Shown piece after piece: positions 32,795 to 44,422 of a DNA stretch of 64,000 bases. How positions within the stretch are numbered: the stretch's first letter is position 1; every line of letters starts with the position of its first letter. The DNA comes from Paralithodes platypus. Its lineage: Eukaryota; Arthropoda; Malacostraca; Decapoda; Lithodidae. The notes under the pieces were generated by a model. The model made no database searches. It was given only the letters and a program-made list of their open reading frames with translations, and was not told the origin of the DNA. The translations under genes and the position numbers were made by a program. The stretch spans positions 9,900,671-9,964,670 of the forward strand of contig CM064552.1 in assembly GCA_032716605.1 (NCBI GenBank), given 5' to 3'.

Positions 32795-33027
32795 GTAACT
32801 CAGAATATATGTATATACAAGACCTTCTTCACCCCGGGATCTACATAATACTTCAATTTATCGTCTCTGGGGGGTTCCATGTTGTCCCTTGCCTTTACAC
32901 AAATCTAGCAATTTTTTTTTCTTTTTTTTCACAAATCTTGTAATTTTTTTTTTTTTTATCCACAGAACCAAGGACATGCAGTGTACCTTAGCTTTTTTGC
33001 AGGTGGTCGTAAAAGCTTATAACACTG

Positions 33028-33219
33028 GTATGAACGTTTGGCTCGCTCTGTGCTGTATTAATGTCTGCCAGATGTTGAATAGGATGGGTAAATGTAGGAA
33101 TAGGTTTGTATATCCCCCCCCCCCCTCGAACCGAATACATTAAGTTTAGATAATGCTGGAACCAATTATGGACCAAACTATACTTGGTGCCGAGACATCA
33201 CTTATTAGGCCGATTGTAC
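33028..33219 (+). mobile_element. Family D MITE, left end truncated, unfilled TTAA
   Basis: ACGTTTGGCTCGCTCTGTGC, TGTATTAATGTCTGCCAGAT and the right end CACTTATTAGGCCGATTGTAC are present. The intact TTAA is the position where the D copy at 35577 carries a B element. Confidence 0.8.
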
Positions 33220-33397
33220 ACCTTGGTTTCGTCATCTCAAAACTCTATCTATCATGACTACCGACTGTGTATTTTACCCGTCCCATTATTATATCGAATT
33301 TTATCGAATTTTAGATAGATTTGCTTGCATAGTTTTACTAACTGCACTATACATATGATTGATTTTTTATTCGCAATGGTTTTCAACATTAAATGTC

Positions 33398-33474
33398 TGG
33401 ATTCGAACCCACTCACTCTAGGTATATTTGGGAGACTTGGGCACCGTAACCACTCGGCCATGAGCGGATATAAG
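33398..33474 (-). mobile_element. tRNA-Ser-like SINE head, inverted copy 1
   Basis: A box TGGCCGAGTGG and B box GGTTCGAATCC on minus. The variable region is about as long as in a Ser/Leu tRNA, but the acceptor stem does not close. Confidence 0.55.
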
Positions 33475-33505
33475 GAAAGCAATCTTAATTGTTATATGAA
33501 GAACC

Positions 33506-33594
33506 CTTATATCCGCTCATGGCCGAGTGGTTACGGTGTCCAACTTTCCCAAATATACCTGGAGTGAGTGGGTTCGAATCCCAACCTGTCCGAC
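33506..33594 (+). mobile_element. tRNA-Ser-like SINE head, inverted copy 2
   Basis: It faces copy 1 head to head across about 30 bp, about 90 percent alike (ATCCGCTCATGGCCGAGTGG shared). B box GGTTCGAATCC. Confidence 0.55.
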
Positions 33595-33731
33595 AATATA
33601 ATTATATATTAAATGTCTCCTCAGAAAATTACCCTTAAGTATTAGATTAGCCTAATTCTGCCTTTAATCATCAGATGCACAAGTACGCTACATACATTAA
33701 TTAAAGACATATTAGAAATAATCGTGTCAGT

Positions 33732-34043
33732 ATGTATGTTTAGCATATTAGTTTTGAAGTTTTAAGACGTACGTTCCGTTAGTTCGGCGATTTTGAGACC
33801 TTTCGCTTCATTTGTGTTGTCAATATTAAGACCTATCGTGCCCTTTAGGTGTCGATTTTTTTCCTGGTGAGCGATAACGAGCCTCTAATTTTAGATTTTT
33901 TTCTACCAAAAATTTTACAAATTTATCTTGAAAGGGGGTCTAGGGGGCGTTTTTCTAAGCTTGATGGAGGTCTAGCGAGGAAACTCGAAAATATATTGAG
34001 AAATAAATATATATAGACCAAAATCCAAGCACGACCCCCTTAA
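33732..34043 (+). mobile_element. Family A, left end truncated
   Basis: It starts inside GTTTAGCATATTAG and ends CGACCCCCTTAA. The GC hairpin is deleted and the second hairpin is partial. Confidence 0.82.
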
Positions 34044-34078
34044 GATACTACACTGAATAACTTATGACGACACAGCTA

Positions 34079-34414
34079 TTAAGGGGAGGTTTTTAGTTTG
34101 TTCTCTAGACCTCCATCAAGCTTAAAATTACACCCCCTAGAACCCTTTTCAAGATAAATGTGTACATTTTTCGGTAGAACAATGTCCCGGCCGAAGGCCA
34201 TTTCCTCTTAAATTACAGGCTCGCTATCGCTCGCCAGGAAAACATCGACACCTAATTTGCACGAAAGGTCCTAACATTGACAGAAATGGGGCGAAAGTTC
34301 TTAAAATCGCCAAACTAATATGGCGAACGTCTTAAAATCTCAAAAACAATAGGGTTAAACATGAGGGAGATAGGGGCCAAGAACAAAATCCCTCAAGTGG
34401 AATTCTCCCCTTAA
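34079..34414 (-). mobile_element. Family A TTAA MITE, complete
   Basis: TTAA lies at 34079 and 34411. Only 35 bp separate it from the previous copy. Confidence 0.92.
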
Positions 34415-34758
34415 GTGTATCAACATCACAAACTCCTCACATTTAGAATACATAAAGTGTTTTTTTTTTGGGGGGGGGGGGTATTATACTCAAACATTAC
34501 GCGCTCCGAGTATATTTTGACGGGACAATAATTACGGTGACGGCTTTCAAGATACGACGATTGTAAGAAGATAAGACGCCTCGAGTATCTTGGCCCTGAT
34601 TATGGCAGGTGGGGACGACGAGGGTGTGGTGGATTAGGCCTGATAGATTCCCTAATTTACCCGGAATTACGTCATTTCCCGCTCCCGTAATTTTGGGAAA
34701 TGATCACATATGTTTACTCTTGAGAGGCCTGTTCGAGTTGCTCAGGGTGGCTATTAAT

Positions 34759-34761
<3 letters not shown>

Positions 34762-34822
<61 letters not shown>

Positions 34823-34870
34823 TTTTTCCTCACAATCCCTCAGTTCTCTCTCTCTCTCTCTCTTTTCTTT
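34762..34870. repeat. (TC)n with duplicated tail
   Basis: TC tract, then TTTTTTCCTCACAATCCCTC, then TC and the same 20-mer again at about 34869. Confidence 0.9.
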
Positions 34871-35047
34871 TTTTCCTCACAATCCCTCAGTTTCTGTAAA
34901 GGCTTTGATTGACTTTCATCTATAAAAAATGTAATTACGACAAATGCATATTACTTCATTATTACAAAACCAAATTACTGATACTTGAATTTGTAATTTT
35001 GCGAATAATCAATATATTCTGAATCCATAAACTGCAATACGAAGAAG

Positions 35048-35166
<119 letters not shown>

Positions 35167-35285
35167 TATTGAGGTTACGCGAATAATAGCGTCTTGACTG
35201 TGTGCCAGGACCATCATTATTTCTTAAACCATTAAATTTATTCTTAGTGAAGTCTATCGCGCTGATAATGAAATAACAAAAAATA

Positions 35286-35575
35286 TACTGCATTGACAAA
35301 GACACTGGGCAATATCAAGGTCTCATGAAAAAAAAATATATATATATATATATACTGCATTTATAAAGACACTCGGTGATATCAAGCTCTCATGGAATAC
35401 AACATAAACAAACTGCATTCATCGAGACACTGATTGATATCTTGCTCTCACGAAATCAAGAGAAGTAACCCGGCCTTTATAAAGACAATGGGTGATATCA
35501 AGCTTCCTGAAATAAAGGAAAAGATAAAAACGGCATTTATAAAGACCCTCGGTGATATCAAGCTCCCAGTCACCA
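35286..35575. repeat. Imperfect 57-69-bp tandem repeat, 5 copies
   Basis: The core is CTGCATTTATAAAGACACTC then GGTGATATCAAGCTCTCA, starting near 35287, 35356, 35413, 35472 and 35532. The last two units encode FIKTMGDIKLP and FIKTLGDIKLP in one frame. Earlier units are out of frame, so coding is doubtful. The array abuts family D at 35577. Confidence 0.85.
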
Positions 35576-35576
35576 G

Positions 35577-36176
35577 GTACGGTTGGTCAAATAAGTCATG
35601 TCTCCGCTGTCATTACGTGTTGCTCGCTGTGTGCTGTATTAAGGGGGGTGACCTGTTTTTGTTCTGTCCTGTTCTATCTTTCTCTGGCTTGTATCCATTT
35701 GGCCCCATTCAGCCTACTGTTTTAAGACGTTTATTCCTATCCAGGTGTCAATTTTTACTGGTGAGCGGTAGCGAGCCAACATATTTTTTATTTTTGTTTG
35801 ACAGCAGGCTAAATTTGTACATTTTTCGATAGAAAAATGTCTCCGGCGAAGCCGGATTTCTTTATAATGCTGGCTCGCTATCGCTCGCCAGGAAGAAATC
35901 GACACCTAGATGGGGGTAAACGTCTTAAAATAGTTGGCTGAGTGGGGCCGAATGGATACAAGCCAGAGAAAGAGAGAAAAGGACAGAAATAACAAAAAAG
36001 CAGGTAACCCTCCTTAATGCCTGTGAGATGTTGAATAGGGTGGGTAAGTATAGGAATATAGGTGTGTATATCTCACTGGAAGCGATAGATAACTTAATGC
36101 TTAGATAGTACTGATACCAATTATTGATCGAAGTATATGATTGGTGCCGCGACATCACTTATTTGGGCAACTGTAC
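35577..36176 (+). mobile_element. Family D MITE with family B in its TTAA
   Basis: GTACGGTTGGTCAAATAAGT and ACTTATTTGGGCAACTGTAC are the ends. The interior CTGTGTGCTGTATTAA is cut by B, and TTAATGCCTGTGAGATG continues. The unfilled relative is at 33028. Confidence 0.9.
35639..36017 (-). mobile_element. Family B, young subtype, nested in D
   Basis: It runs TTAAGGGGGGTGACC ... GTAACCCTCCTTAA. It shares markers with 23267, 43158 and 49179 but is inverted. Confidence 0.92.
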
Positions 36177-36409
36177 CACTCACTTCCTCGTCTGGGTTTG
36201 GTATGGTTTAAACAACGCCCTTCCCACACGTTTAAAAATACGGTTTCCCACGCCCTTTCCCCTGCCACCACTTTTCCTCTCGTTGACATTTCCCTCCCTA
36301 ACCAATCAACAAGAACTCCACCGACTGGCTGATCAATAGTATCTTGTTGGGGGGGGGGGGGGGGGGAGAGAGAGGAGGAGGAGGAGGAGGAGGGATTAGT
36401 AAGCTTCTT

Positions 36410-36937
36410 TTAAAGGGAGATGGGTCGTTTTTCTGGACCCCTTTCTCCCTCGTGTCTAGCCCCGTTAGTTTTGAAACTTTTAAGCCGGTCGGTCCATTAG
36501 TTTGGCGATTTTAACACCTTTAGCCCCATTTCGTTGTCAATTTCAAGACCTACCGTGCCATTTAGGTGTCGATTTCTTGCACTTAACAGCGGGTCTTTCG
36601 ATACGTAATGGAAACATATTAAACTATTTTGTCTCAGCATCGTATTAGTGCCAAATATTCACCATAAACAACCTTTGTCGCTGCAAAATGCTCGCAATAA
36701 TCGAGTAATCATAATGGGGACATGACAATTTACCAACGGCGAACAAAAACAAACAAACAAACAAACAACGATTTTATCCTGGCGAGCGATAGCGAGCCTG
36801 TAATTTAATAGTAACCGGCCTTAGGCCGGGACATTTTTCTATCGAAAAATGTACAAATTTATCTTGAAAGGGGGTCAAGGGGGTGAAATTTTAAGATTGC
36901 TGGAGGAGTAGGAAACAAACTAAAAACCTCCCCTTAA
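36410..36937 (+). mobile_element. Family A with a 193-bp insertion
   Basis: TTAAAGGGAGATGGG at the left, CCTCCCCTTAA at the right. The A body is interrupted at GGTGTCGATTT and resumes CGATTTTATCCTGGCG. Confidence 0.88.
36576..36768 (+). mobile_element. Unclassified insertion with (CAAA)n tail
   Basis: It is flanked by the 6-bp duplication CGATTT (36570-36575 and 36769-36774). It ends AACAAAAACAAACAAACAAA. The tail suggests retroposition. I do not recognise the body. Confidence 0.7.
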
Positions 36938-37054
36938 TCTTGCAAGGGAATATACGTTGTTTTCTACTTTCTACTTCGAATTCAATAACTAAGATTATAT
37001 CAGGCCTGACAGTGACTGAAGCTGCTGGAGTAATCTTCAAATTGACCATTGGAG

Positions 37055-37188
37055 GAGAGTTTCAGGCAATAAGGAAGTTGGAGCCGTAAACATCGATATA
37101 AAACAGAAATACAAATAACAAAGTATACGTCTTTAGATGGACAGAGAGCATGATGATATTAATAGGTGGTCAATTCTACATACAGCAT

Positions 37189-37215
<27 letters not shown>
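37055..37215. mobile_element. Family L half copy
   Basis: GAGTTTCAGGCAATAAGGAA and GTTGGAGCCGTAAACATCG match the left arm of the element at 41525. It ends near poly-A (37194-37225). Confidence 0.6.
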
Positions 37216-37228
<13 letters not shown>

Positions 37229-37348
37229 CTATTCTTGTAGACTCCCAATATTTCCAATCCATTTCCATTTCTGTGTTTTCTGGTTCAAGGATAATTTTAC
37301 ACTAAAAAATACATATAGTGATGACGAGAATAAAAAGTATATATACCT

Positions 37349-37738
37349 TTAAGCCCCGGGGGGATGGGCCGGTTTTTTGGACCACTTTCTCCCTCATGTT
37401 TAACCCCATTAGTGTTCAGATGTTATGATGTTTGCCCCATTAGTTAGTTGATTTTAAGACCTTTCGCCCCATTTCTTCGTCAATATTTAGACCTTTCGTG
37501 CTATTTAGGTGTCAATTTTTTTCCCTGGCGAACGATAGTGAGCCTGTAATGTTGGAAGAACCGGCATTCGACCGGGACATTTTTCTACCGAAAAATTTAC
37601 AAATTAATCTAGGAGGATCTAAAGGATGTTTTTTTGTTTTTATTTGATGGAGGTCTAGGGAGGAAACTAGAAAAATAACGAATACATGCAAAAATTGCCC
37701 CAAAAAGTGAACCCCCCCCCCCCTCCCCCCCCCCTTAA
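37349..37738 (+). mobile_element. Family A TTAA MITE with C-run at right end
   Basis: TTAA at both ends. CCCCCCCCCCCCTCCCCCCC precedes the right TTAA. Same subtype as 3720, 14050 and 41846. Confidence 0.9.
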
Positions 37739-38285
37739 TGGGTGGTCATTATGTTGGGCAGAGGCCACTTTGTTTTTTACCATAAGCTCATTTTTCGTAT
37801 CATGGACAGGCACTTTCTCTGTTTATTTCCTGTTATTTTAATTATAATACTTATTTTTTATCAAGCCAACCTTTTAGTCATTCAAACTCAGCCGGACACC
37901 TCATTATCAAGACATAAATATTCGCAAAATAATATTTTTACTATGCAAATTATTTTCATTTGATATTTTCTCAGTCAGCGTTGTGATGGCCCAATTGATA
38001 CTGAAAAACAGGAACGAATATTTTAATTAATTGTTGTTCTCTCTCTGATTATTCTTTATAATTATGTATTTTTCCTATGCAAATGAACGTTTTTCTCATC
38101 ATATGATATTAAATACATATTACTGTAACTTGTAATGAAATACATAAAACATAAATTATCCATTAGGTAGTTTTGACACCTGGAAACAGTATTTTGGGGT
38201 GTTTATGTGGCGATAATGAGACATACACGCAAACACAAACACTCACTCACTCACTAACACACACTCTCTCTGTCTCTCACTCACA
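37739..38285. other. Unclassified AT-rich spacer
   Basis: A 73-codon hydrophobic frame (37742-37963) has no supporting features. TATGCAAAT-like steps recur (37943, 38076) without a clear period. Confidence 0.4.
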
Positions 38286-38287
38286 CA

Positions 38288-38321
<34 letters not shown>

Positions 38322-38474
38322 GCCCATACAGTTTCTCACATCCCCCGTGCAGAACCCAGGGAACAGTGTTATAAACTTCCAGGAGGGTGTCTTAAAAATC
38401 GAGGCGAGAGAAAGTAGAAACACGGGATTTCTAGCAATTTCCCGAAACTCATTCACTCTAACTCTCTCACTCTC

Positions 38475-38516
<42 letters not shown>
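38286..38516. repeat. Two (TC)n tracts around a unique segment
   Basis: TC tracts lie at 38288-38319 and 38480-38515. The intervening 160 bp is not recognised. Confidence 0.9.
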
Positions 38517-38519
<3 letters not shown>

Positions 38520-38733
38520 CTCGAAAATAAAATAAAAAATAAATACAAATAATAATAATAAATAAATAAATAATGAAAACATAAAGAGATGGAAAGACAT
38601 TGGAAGAGTGAGAAAGAAAGCATTTAATATACAGTCAATGATAATGAAGATAGAACATACTAGGACACGAAGATTCGAGACAAACTAACGGCGAGAGATA
38701 TAGGACAGTAAGAAGGTAAGAAGGGAGAAATTC

Positions 38734-38922
38734 GGTGACCGGTCAACTCAACCAGTAGACCATTTCAACCAGTACCAAATCAACCAGTACCAAATCAACC
38801 AATACGGTTAGGTTAGGTTAGGTTAGGTTAGGTTACGTTAGGTTAGTACTATATTTTGGCACTGGTTTGGTTGGTCTGGGTTAATTTGGCACTGGTTGAG
38901 AGCTACTGGTTGAGTTGACATG
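38734..38922. mobile_element. Fold-back element with TTAGG tract, copy 2
   Basis: GGTGACCGGTCAACTCAACC opens both this copy and the one near 14586. CCAGTACCAAATCAA is duplicated. The centre has seven TTAGG-type units (one TTACG). The right arm is CTACTGGTTGAGTTGAC. Confidence 0.85.
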
Positions 38923-39683
38923 GAACCGAGAAATTCATACCACTAATAACCATAGGCTCAACATTAAATAGGACAGTGGAAAGCAAAAAACTAAATAAAT
39001 AAATACAAAAATAAATAAAAAATATATATACGGCAGCACTGTTCTATGATGCCAAGTAAGAATTTCCAGATTTTGTAAAAATATTTGTGATTTCATCCAA
39101 TTTCTGTCAGTCTCTCTGAAGATGGGTAATACATAGCCCGAAACGTTAGAGGATTATAGAATCATAGCTCTTCCCTGTAATTCCCCCCCCCCCCACCCCC
39201 AATCCATCTACCTGTCAATATGAATCATTCACAATAATAACGTGTATAGATAAACACGTCAGAACAGAATATAACTAGAATATAGCGCATACCTCCGATT
39301 ACGCGGGCGGAGGTATGTGCTCTACCCATCGCCTCCTATATGGGATCACTTCTTGTTTGGCGCATATCCTATCTGTCCACCTAATGTCTTGAATATCGGT
39401 TCATAACTTTGCCAGACGTTTATGCTAGCGGAAGCATACGCTCTAATGATCACCTAGATTAAATCACTTCTTCTAGCGCATATCCTATCTGCCCACTAAA
39501 ATTCGTGAACATCGGTTACTAAATTTATGAGATATCTTATTTATAGACAAAGAGACAGACAGATAGATAAACGGAAGCAAAAACATAATAGCCTCCAACT
39601 TCGTGGCGGAGATAAAAATAGATGGAGACACTGGCTATTAAGGAGGATAACATTGAATCCACTGATAACCATTGACACAACAG
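38923..39683. other. Unclassified spacer
   Basis: It contains CTGAAGATGGGTAATACATA and GCCCGAAACGTTAG at 39115-39150 (see rejected list), a C run at 39183, and an inexact local duplication (CGCATATCCTATCTGTCCAC at 39361, CGCATATCCTATCTGCCCAC at 39477). Confidence 0.5.
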
Positions 39684-39900
39684 TTAACCCTTTCAAGATC
39701 CAAGACGCATTTCTTCTCTGATTTCCGGCTATTATTAGACGATTTTATTCAGATTAGGAAGGGTATATGGAACAAAAAAAAATGGAGAGCAGATGGTTAA
39801 TTGAGATACTCTTTAACCTTATAAATAGATGATTTTCTTTAGTCTGTAATATACGAAATACTACAATGGAAATACATTGGAAGTAAGAAGATAACATTCC
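39684..39900 (+). mobile_element. Family C, decayed
   Basis: TTAACCCTTTCAAGATCCAA, CTATTATTAGACGATTTTAT and AGATTAGGAAGGGTATATGG. The right end is not clear. Confidence 0.6.
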
Positions 39901-39965
39901 ACTAACAAACCCTTAACAACCATAGCTTCCACATTTAAGAGGACATTGAAAGGCAGCTAGGTTGG

Positions 39966-40296
39966 TTAAGGGGAGGTATTTAGTTTCTTCCCTAGAACTC
40001 CATCAACCTTAAAATTACACCCCCTAGACCCCTTTTCAAGATAAATTTGTAAATTTTTCGGTAGAAAAATTTCCCGGCCAAATTTCTCTCAAATTACAGG
40101 CTCGCTAGCTCTCGCCAGGAAAAAATCGACGCCTAAATGGCACGAAAGTTTTTAAAATTGACAGAAATGGGGCGAAAGTTCTTAAAATCGCCAAACGAAA
40201 TGGGGCGAGCGTCTTAAAATCTAAAAAGCAATGGGGCTAAACATGAGAGAGAAAGGGGTCCAGACAAAAATCCCTAAAGTGGAAATCTCCCCTTAA
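39966..40296 (-). mobile_element. Family A TTAA MITE, complete
   Basis: TTAA-bounded. One side of the GC hairpin is deleted (CCCGGCCAAATTTCTCTC). Confidence 0.9.
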
Positions 40297-40649
40297 GTGA
40301 AGACAAATAAATAAATAGTACAAAAAGAAAAGAAAAGAAAACGTAACAGAATAAACAGAGATGAAGACGCATTGGAAAGTAAGAAGGAGAAAAATCAAAG
40401 CACTGATAACCATAGACTCCACATTTGATGGGACGGCGTGAGGCGGGTTGGTAGGAGCCGACACAATAAACCCGGCAGCTTTACTCTGGCCGTGGTTTCG
40501 CTGCAGCGTTTTTTAAGAATCTTTTGTTTCGGTTAAGGTGAGCGTTGAGTTGGAATGAGGGGATACGTATTGGATCGGAGCGGAAAAACACTTCTCTCCA
40601 TTTCGCTTTCACTCGTTTGCTCACTCTCTCGCTCACTCTCTAGCGCGCG

Positions 40650-40712
<63 letters not shown>

Positions 40713-40954
40713 ATAATCATGAGCTACGTATAAACAGCACATGTGCCAATTAATTGAGGAAACTATAATAACACATCTGAATAATGCCTACCTGACTTAT
40801 AAACACAAATATGAATGTAACCAGACGACGATGCTGTTGTTTCAGTGGAATAATGGCTCTTTGAGCAGTATGTATCGCCTTACTAGTGGTTGTCCCCTCA
40901 CAGGATGGGGGGCGCTGCTTAATAAACTTGCCCCAAAATCAAAATATCAAAATA

Positions 40955-40956
<2 letters not shown>
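40297..40956. other. Spacer with CG/TC microsatellite
   Basis: GCGCGCGCGC followed by (TC)n lies at 40643-40711. A frame with IEETIITHLNNAYLTYK (40741 on) has no recognisable domain. Confidence 0.5.

Positions 40957-40990
<34 letters not shown>
40957..40990. repeat. (CA)n microsatellite
   Basis: 34 bp of CA. Confidence 0.95.
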
Positions 40991-40992
<2 letters not shown>

Positions 40993-41334
40993 CCACAACA
41001 GGTATCAGTAACACATGTTTTACTACAGTTATGTGCAGTTCATTTTGTAACAGTTAATGCAATACGATTTTTCATTGAGACAAATTTGGCTTTGTTGGAC
41101 TTGATCTGAAAGAAACACCAAATAAGAGAGAGTGGTTCCTGCATTGATAAGCAATACAGTACTGCCAAAAAGGGTAATTGTGGACAAAACAAAATAATAT
41201 TCAATAATCAATACATAGGAATCTTATAAATTCAAAACATACACAGCACCATTAAGCTACGAATTTGTTGAAGAATGAAATCCTAAAAAATACATATTGA
41301 GGCTGTGATGGACTGTTCTAATTTTGTTCTGTGT

Positions 41335-41400
41335 GTGTGTATGAAGGAGACAAAAGGCAATGCTGTCCGCAACAAGTGTCTCCCCCAAATTTGAAAGAGC
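41335..41400 (-). mobile_element. Isolated LINE 3' tail
   Basis: On minus: TTTGGGGGAGACACTTGTTG followed by CGGACAGCATTGCC and GTCTCCTTCATAC. It matches the tail attached to the LINE at 350-1400. Confidence 0.6.
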
Positions 41401-41524
41401 GAATATAGTGATAGAGCAAAATATAACTAATAATTATCTATATATTTCATGTTTTATTTATGTTATTTGTTTGTTTGTTTAATGTACTGAAATGGATAGG
41501 AGGAAAATCGCCTCGGATGTCTTC

Positions 41525-41757
41525 AATTGACCACTTGCGAGTTTCAGGCTATAAGGAAGTTGGAGCCGTGAACATCGCTATTAAAGAGCAATGCAATAAT
41601 AATGTAGGTTTCTAATGGATAAAAAGTACGTTGAATCGGGGTTTTATGAATTCATAATTATAAACACTACAATCGCAATTTAGGTGATAATTCTGCAAAG
41701 TATCGATGTCTACGGCTCTAACTTCCTTATAGACCGAAACTCGCAAGTGGTTAATGA
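41525..41757. mobile_element. Family L palindromic MITE
   Basis: TTGACCACTTGCGAGTTTCA with ATAAGGAAGTTGGAGCCGTG on the left mirrors CTACGGCTCTAACTTCCTTA with GAAACTCGCAAGTGGTTAAT on the right (about 230 bp). Confidence 0.8.
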
Positions 41758-41845
41758 CTTCATCTGATGGTCAATATAAACGCTATTAGAGGAGGTTGTC
41801 CTTAAATACACTATCGGCCTCTTGTGATGTCCATTGTCCACTCTA

Positions 41846-42204
41846 TTAAGGGGGAAGGGGCCGGTTTTCTGGACCCCCTTCTCCCTAATGTTTAGCCCCA
41901 CTAGTTTTGAGATTATAAGACGTTCGGCCCATTAGTTTGGCGATTTTAACACCTTTCGCCCCATTTCGTTGTCAAATTTAAGACCTTTCATGTTATTTAG
42001 GTGTCGATTTTTTCCCTGGCGAACGATAGTGAGCCTGTAATGTTGGAAGAACCGGCCTTCGGCCGGGAAATTTTTCTACCGAAAAATGTCTAGAAGGGGG
42101 TTCTAATGGATGTTTATTTAAATTTGATGGAGGTCTAGGGAGGAAACTAGAAAAATAATGACTACATGCCAAAATCGCCCAAAAAGTGAACCATCTCCCC
42201 TTAA
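41846..42204 (+). mobile_element. Family A TTAA MITE, complete
   Basis: TTAA lies at 41846 and 42201. GC hairpin intact. The second hairpin is followed by a short deletion. Confidence 0.92.
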
Positions 42205-42961
<757 letters not shown>

Positions 42962-43157
42962 ACAGCTGTGTGTGTGCTTAAGTATGTGCCTGTGCGTGTG
43001 TGTGAGTATAAGTAAAGTGACAGAAGTGAAACACCAATAAAGGTCCCATTAATGACCCTCCTTCCCCGATCATAAACACCAACAATTAGTTCCGCCAATT
43101 CTCACAACCGTCAACCCACCACAACCTTCCCATGATTCTGCAGCAATAAGACGCACA

Positions 43158-43536
43158 TTATGGGGGGTGACCTGCTTTTTGTTCTGTCCTTTTCTCTCTT
43201 TCTCTGGCTTATATCCATTCGGCCCCATTCAGCCAACTATTTTAAGACGTTTATCACCATCTAGGTGTCGATTTCTTCCTGGCGAGCGATAGCGAGCCAG
43301 CATTATATGAAGAAATCCGGCTTCGCCGGAGACATTTTTCTATCGAAACATTTACAAATTTAGCCTGCTGTCAAACAAAAATAAATAATATGCTGGCTCG
43401 CTACCGCTCACCAGTAAAAAATTGACACCTGGATGGGGATAAACGTCTTAAAACAGTAGGCTGAATGGGGCTAAATAGATACAAACCAGAGAAAGATAGA
43501 AAAGGAGAGAACCAAAACAGGTCACCCCCCCCTTAA
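43158..43536 (+). mobile_element. Family B, young subtype
   Basis: The left TTAA is mutated to TTAT. The right end is CACCCCCCCCTTAA. Very close to 49179 and 23267. Confidence 0.9.
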
Positions 43537-43630
43537 TGTGTGAGTATATACACTTGTGGGGGGGGGGGGGTGAATTAGGTACCGGTAACGTCATTATTAT
43601 TATTATATTGGAGCTACATTTAAACGATTA

Positions 43631-43690
43631 TATAAACCCCGGAGGCCTTATATAAACCCCTGAGGCCTTATATAAACCCCTGAGGCCTTA
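43631..43690. repeat. 20-bp repeat, 3 copies
   Basis: TATAAACCCCTGAGGCCTTA three times, the first with CGG instead of CTG. Confidence 0.95.
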
Positions 43691-43898
43691 TTTCGTCAAC
43701 TGCTCCGCTACATTGTAAAGACAAACATGGCTATACTGTCTAAAAAATACTTGTCCTGGACTGTGTCTAAAATGAAATGGTTTGTTACCGTGACTAAATG
43801 TTCGTTCATCAAGACAAGATATTATTTCTACATTGATTTATTCATGTCGTGAAATACTTATTGGTATAATATCATGTTAAATTGACGTTCTACTGTCA

Positions 43899-44002
43899 AT
43901 CCTGTACATGTAGACATCTACGTAATCCTGTACATGTAGACATCTACGTAATCCTGTACATGTAGACATCTACGTAATCCTGTACATGTAGACATCTACG
44001 TA
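43899..44002. repeat. 26-bp repeat, 4 copies
   Basis: ATCCTGTACATGTAGACATC plus TACGTA. TGTACA, TACATGTA and TACGTA inside the unit are self-complementary. Confidence 0.95.
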
Positions 44003-44422
44003 ATCGGGCCAATGTGACTACTTTGGAGTTTTCAGCGTATATGTTATGTTAAGCTAACGCATGTTATTCTTTAGCTAAAATAAAAACAAGCTAATTCTAG
44101 AATGAACACAACACTTGCGGTTAAGTACTGGACAGTAGGAGCCTCTTACGACCATTAATGCCACACACGGATATGGGCGATAAAAGGCATTAGGAGGCTG
44201 GCAGACGGAGAGTGATAAGGAACATTAGGAGAGGAGGGTATTGTGTGTAATGGAAGTGGGGTGAGGCTTAGGCAGGAATCACAGGGACATTTTAGACCGG
44301 AATTTAGTTGGAATTTGGTATCTACTATGAGTTATGTAAATTTGGGTGTTTATAATTTGTTTTTCCGTTCTGCTTCATTTCAGGACTTAGTTAGAGTGGT
44401 GACCCTGCTTGGTTCCCTAGGG

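Noticed and set aside
39115..39160. Hammerhead-ribozyme-like core: CTGAAGA ... GCCCGAAAC
   Set aside because: The two core boxes are present, but stem II pairs poorly next to the core and I cannot find the closing stem III strand with its cleavage site. CTGAAGATGG...CGAAACG text is also common in unrelated repeats.
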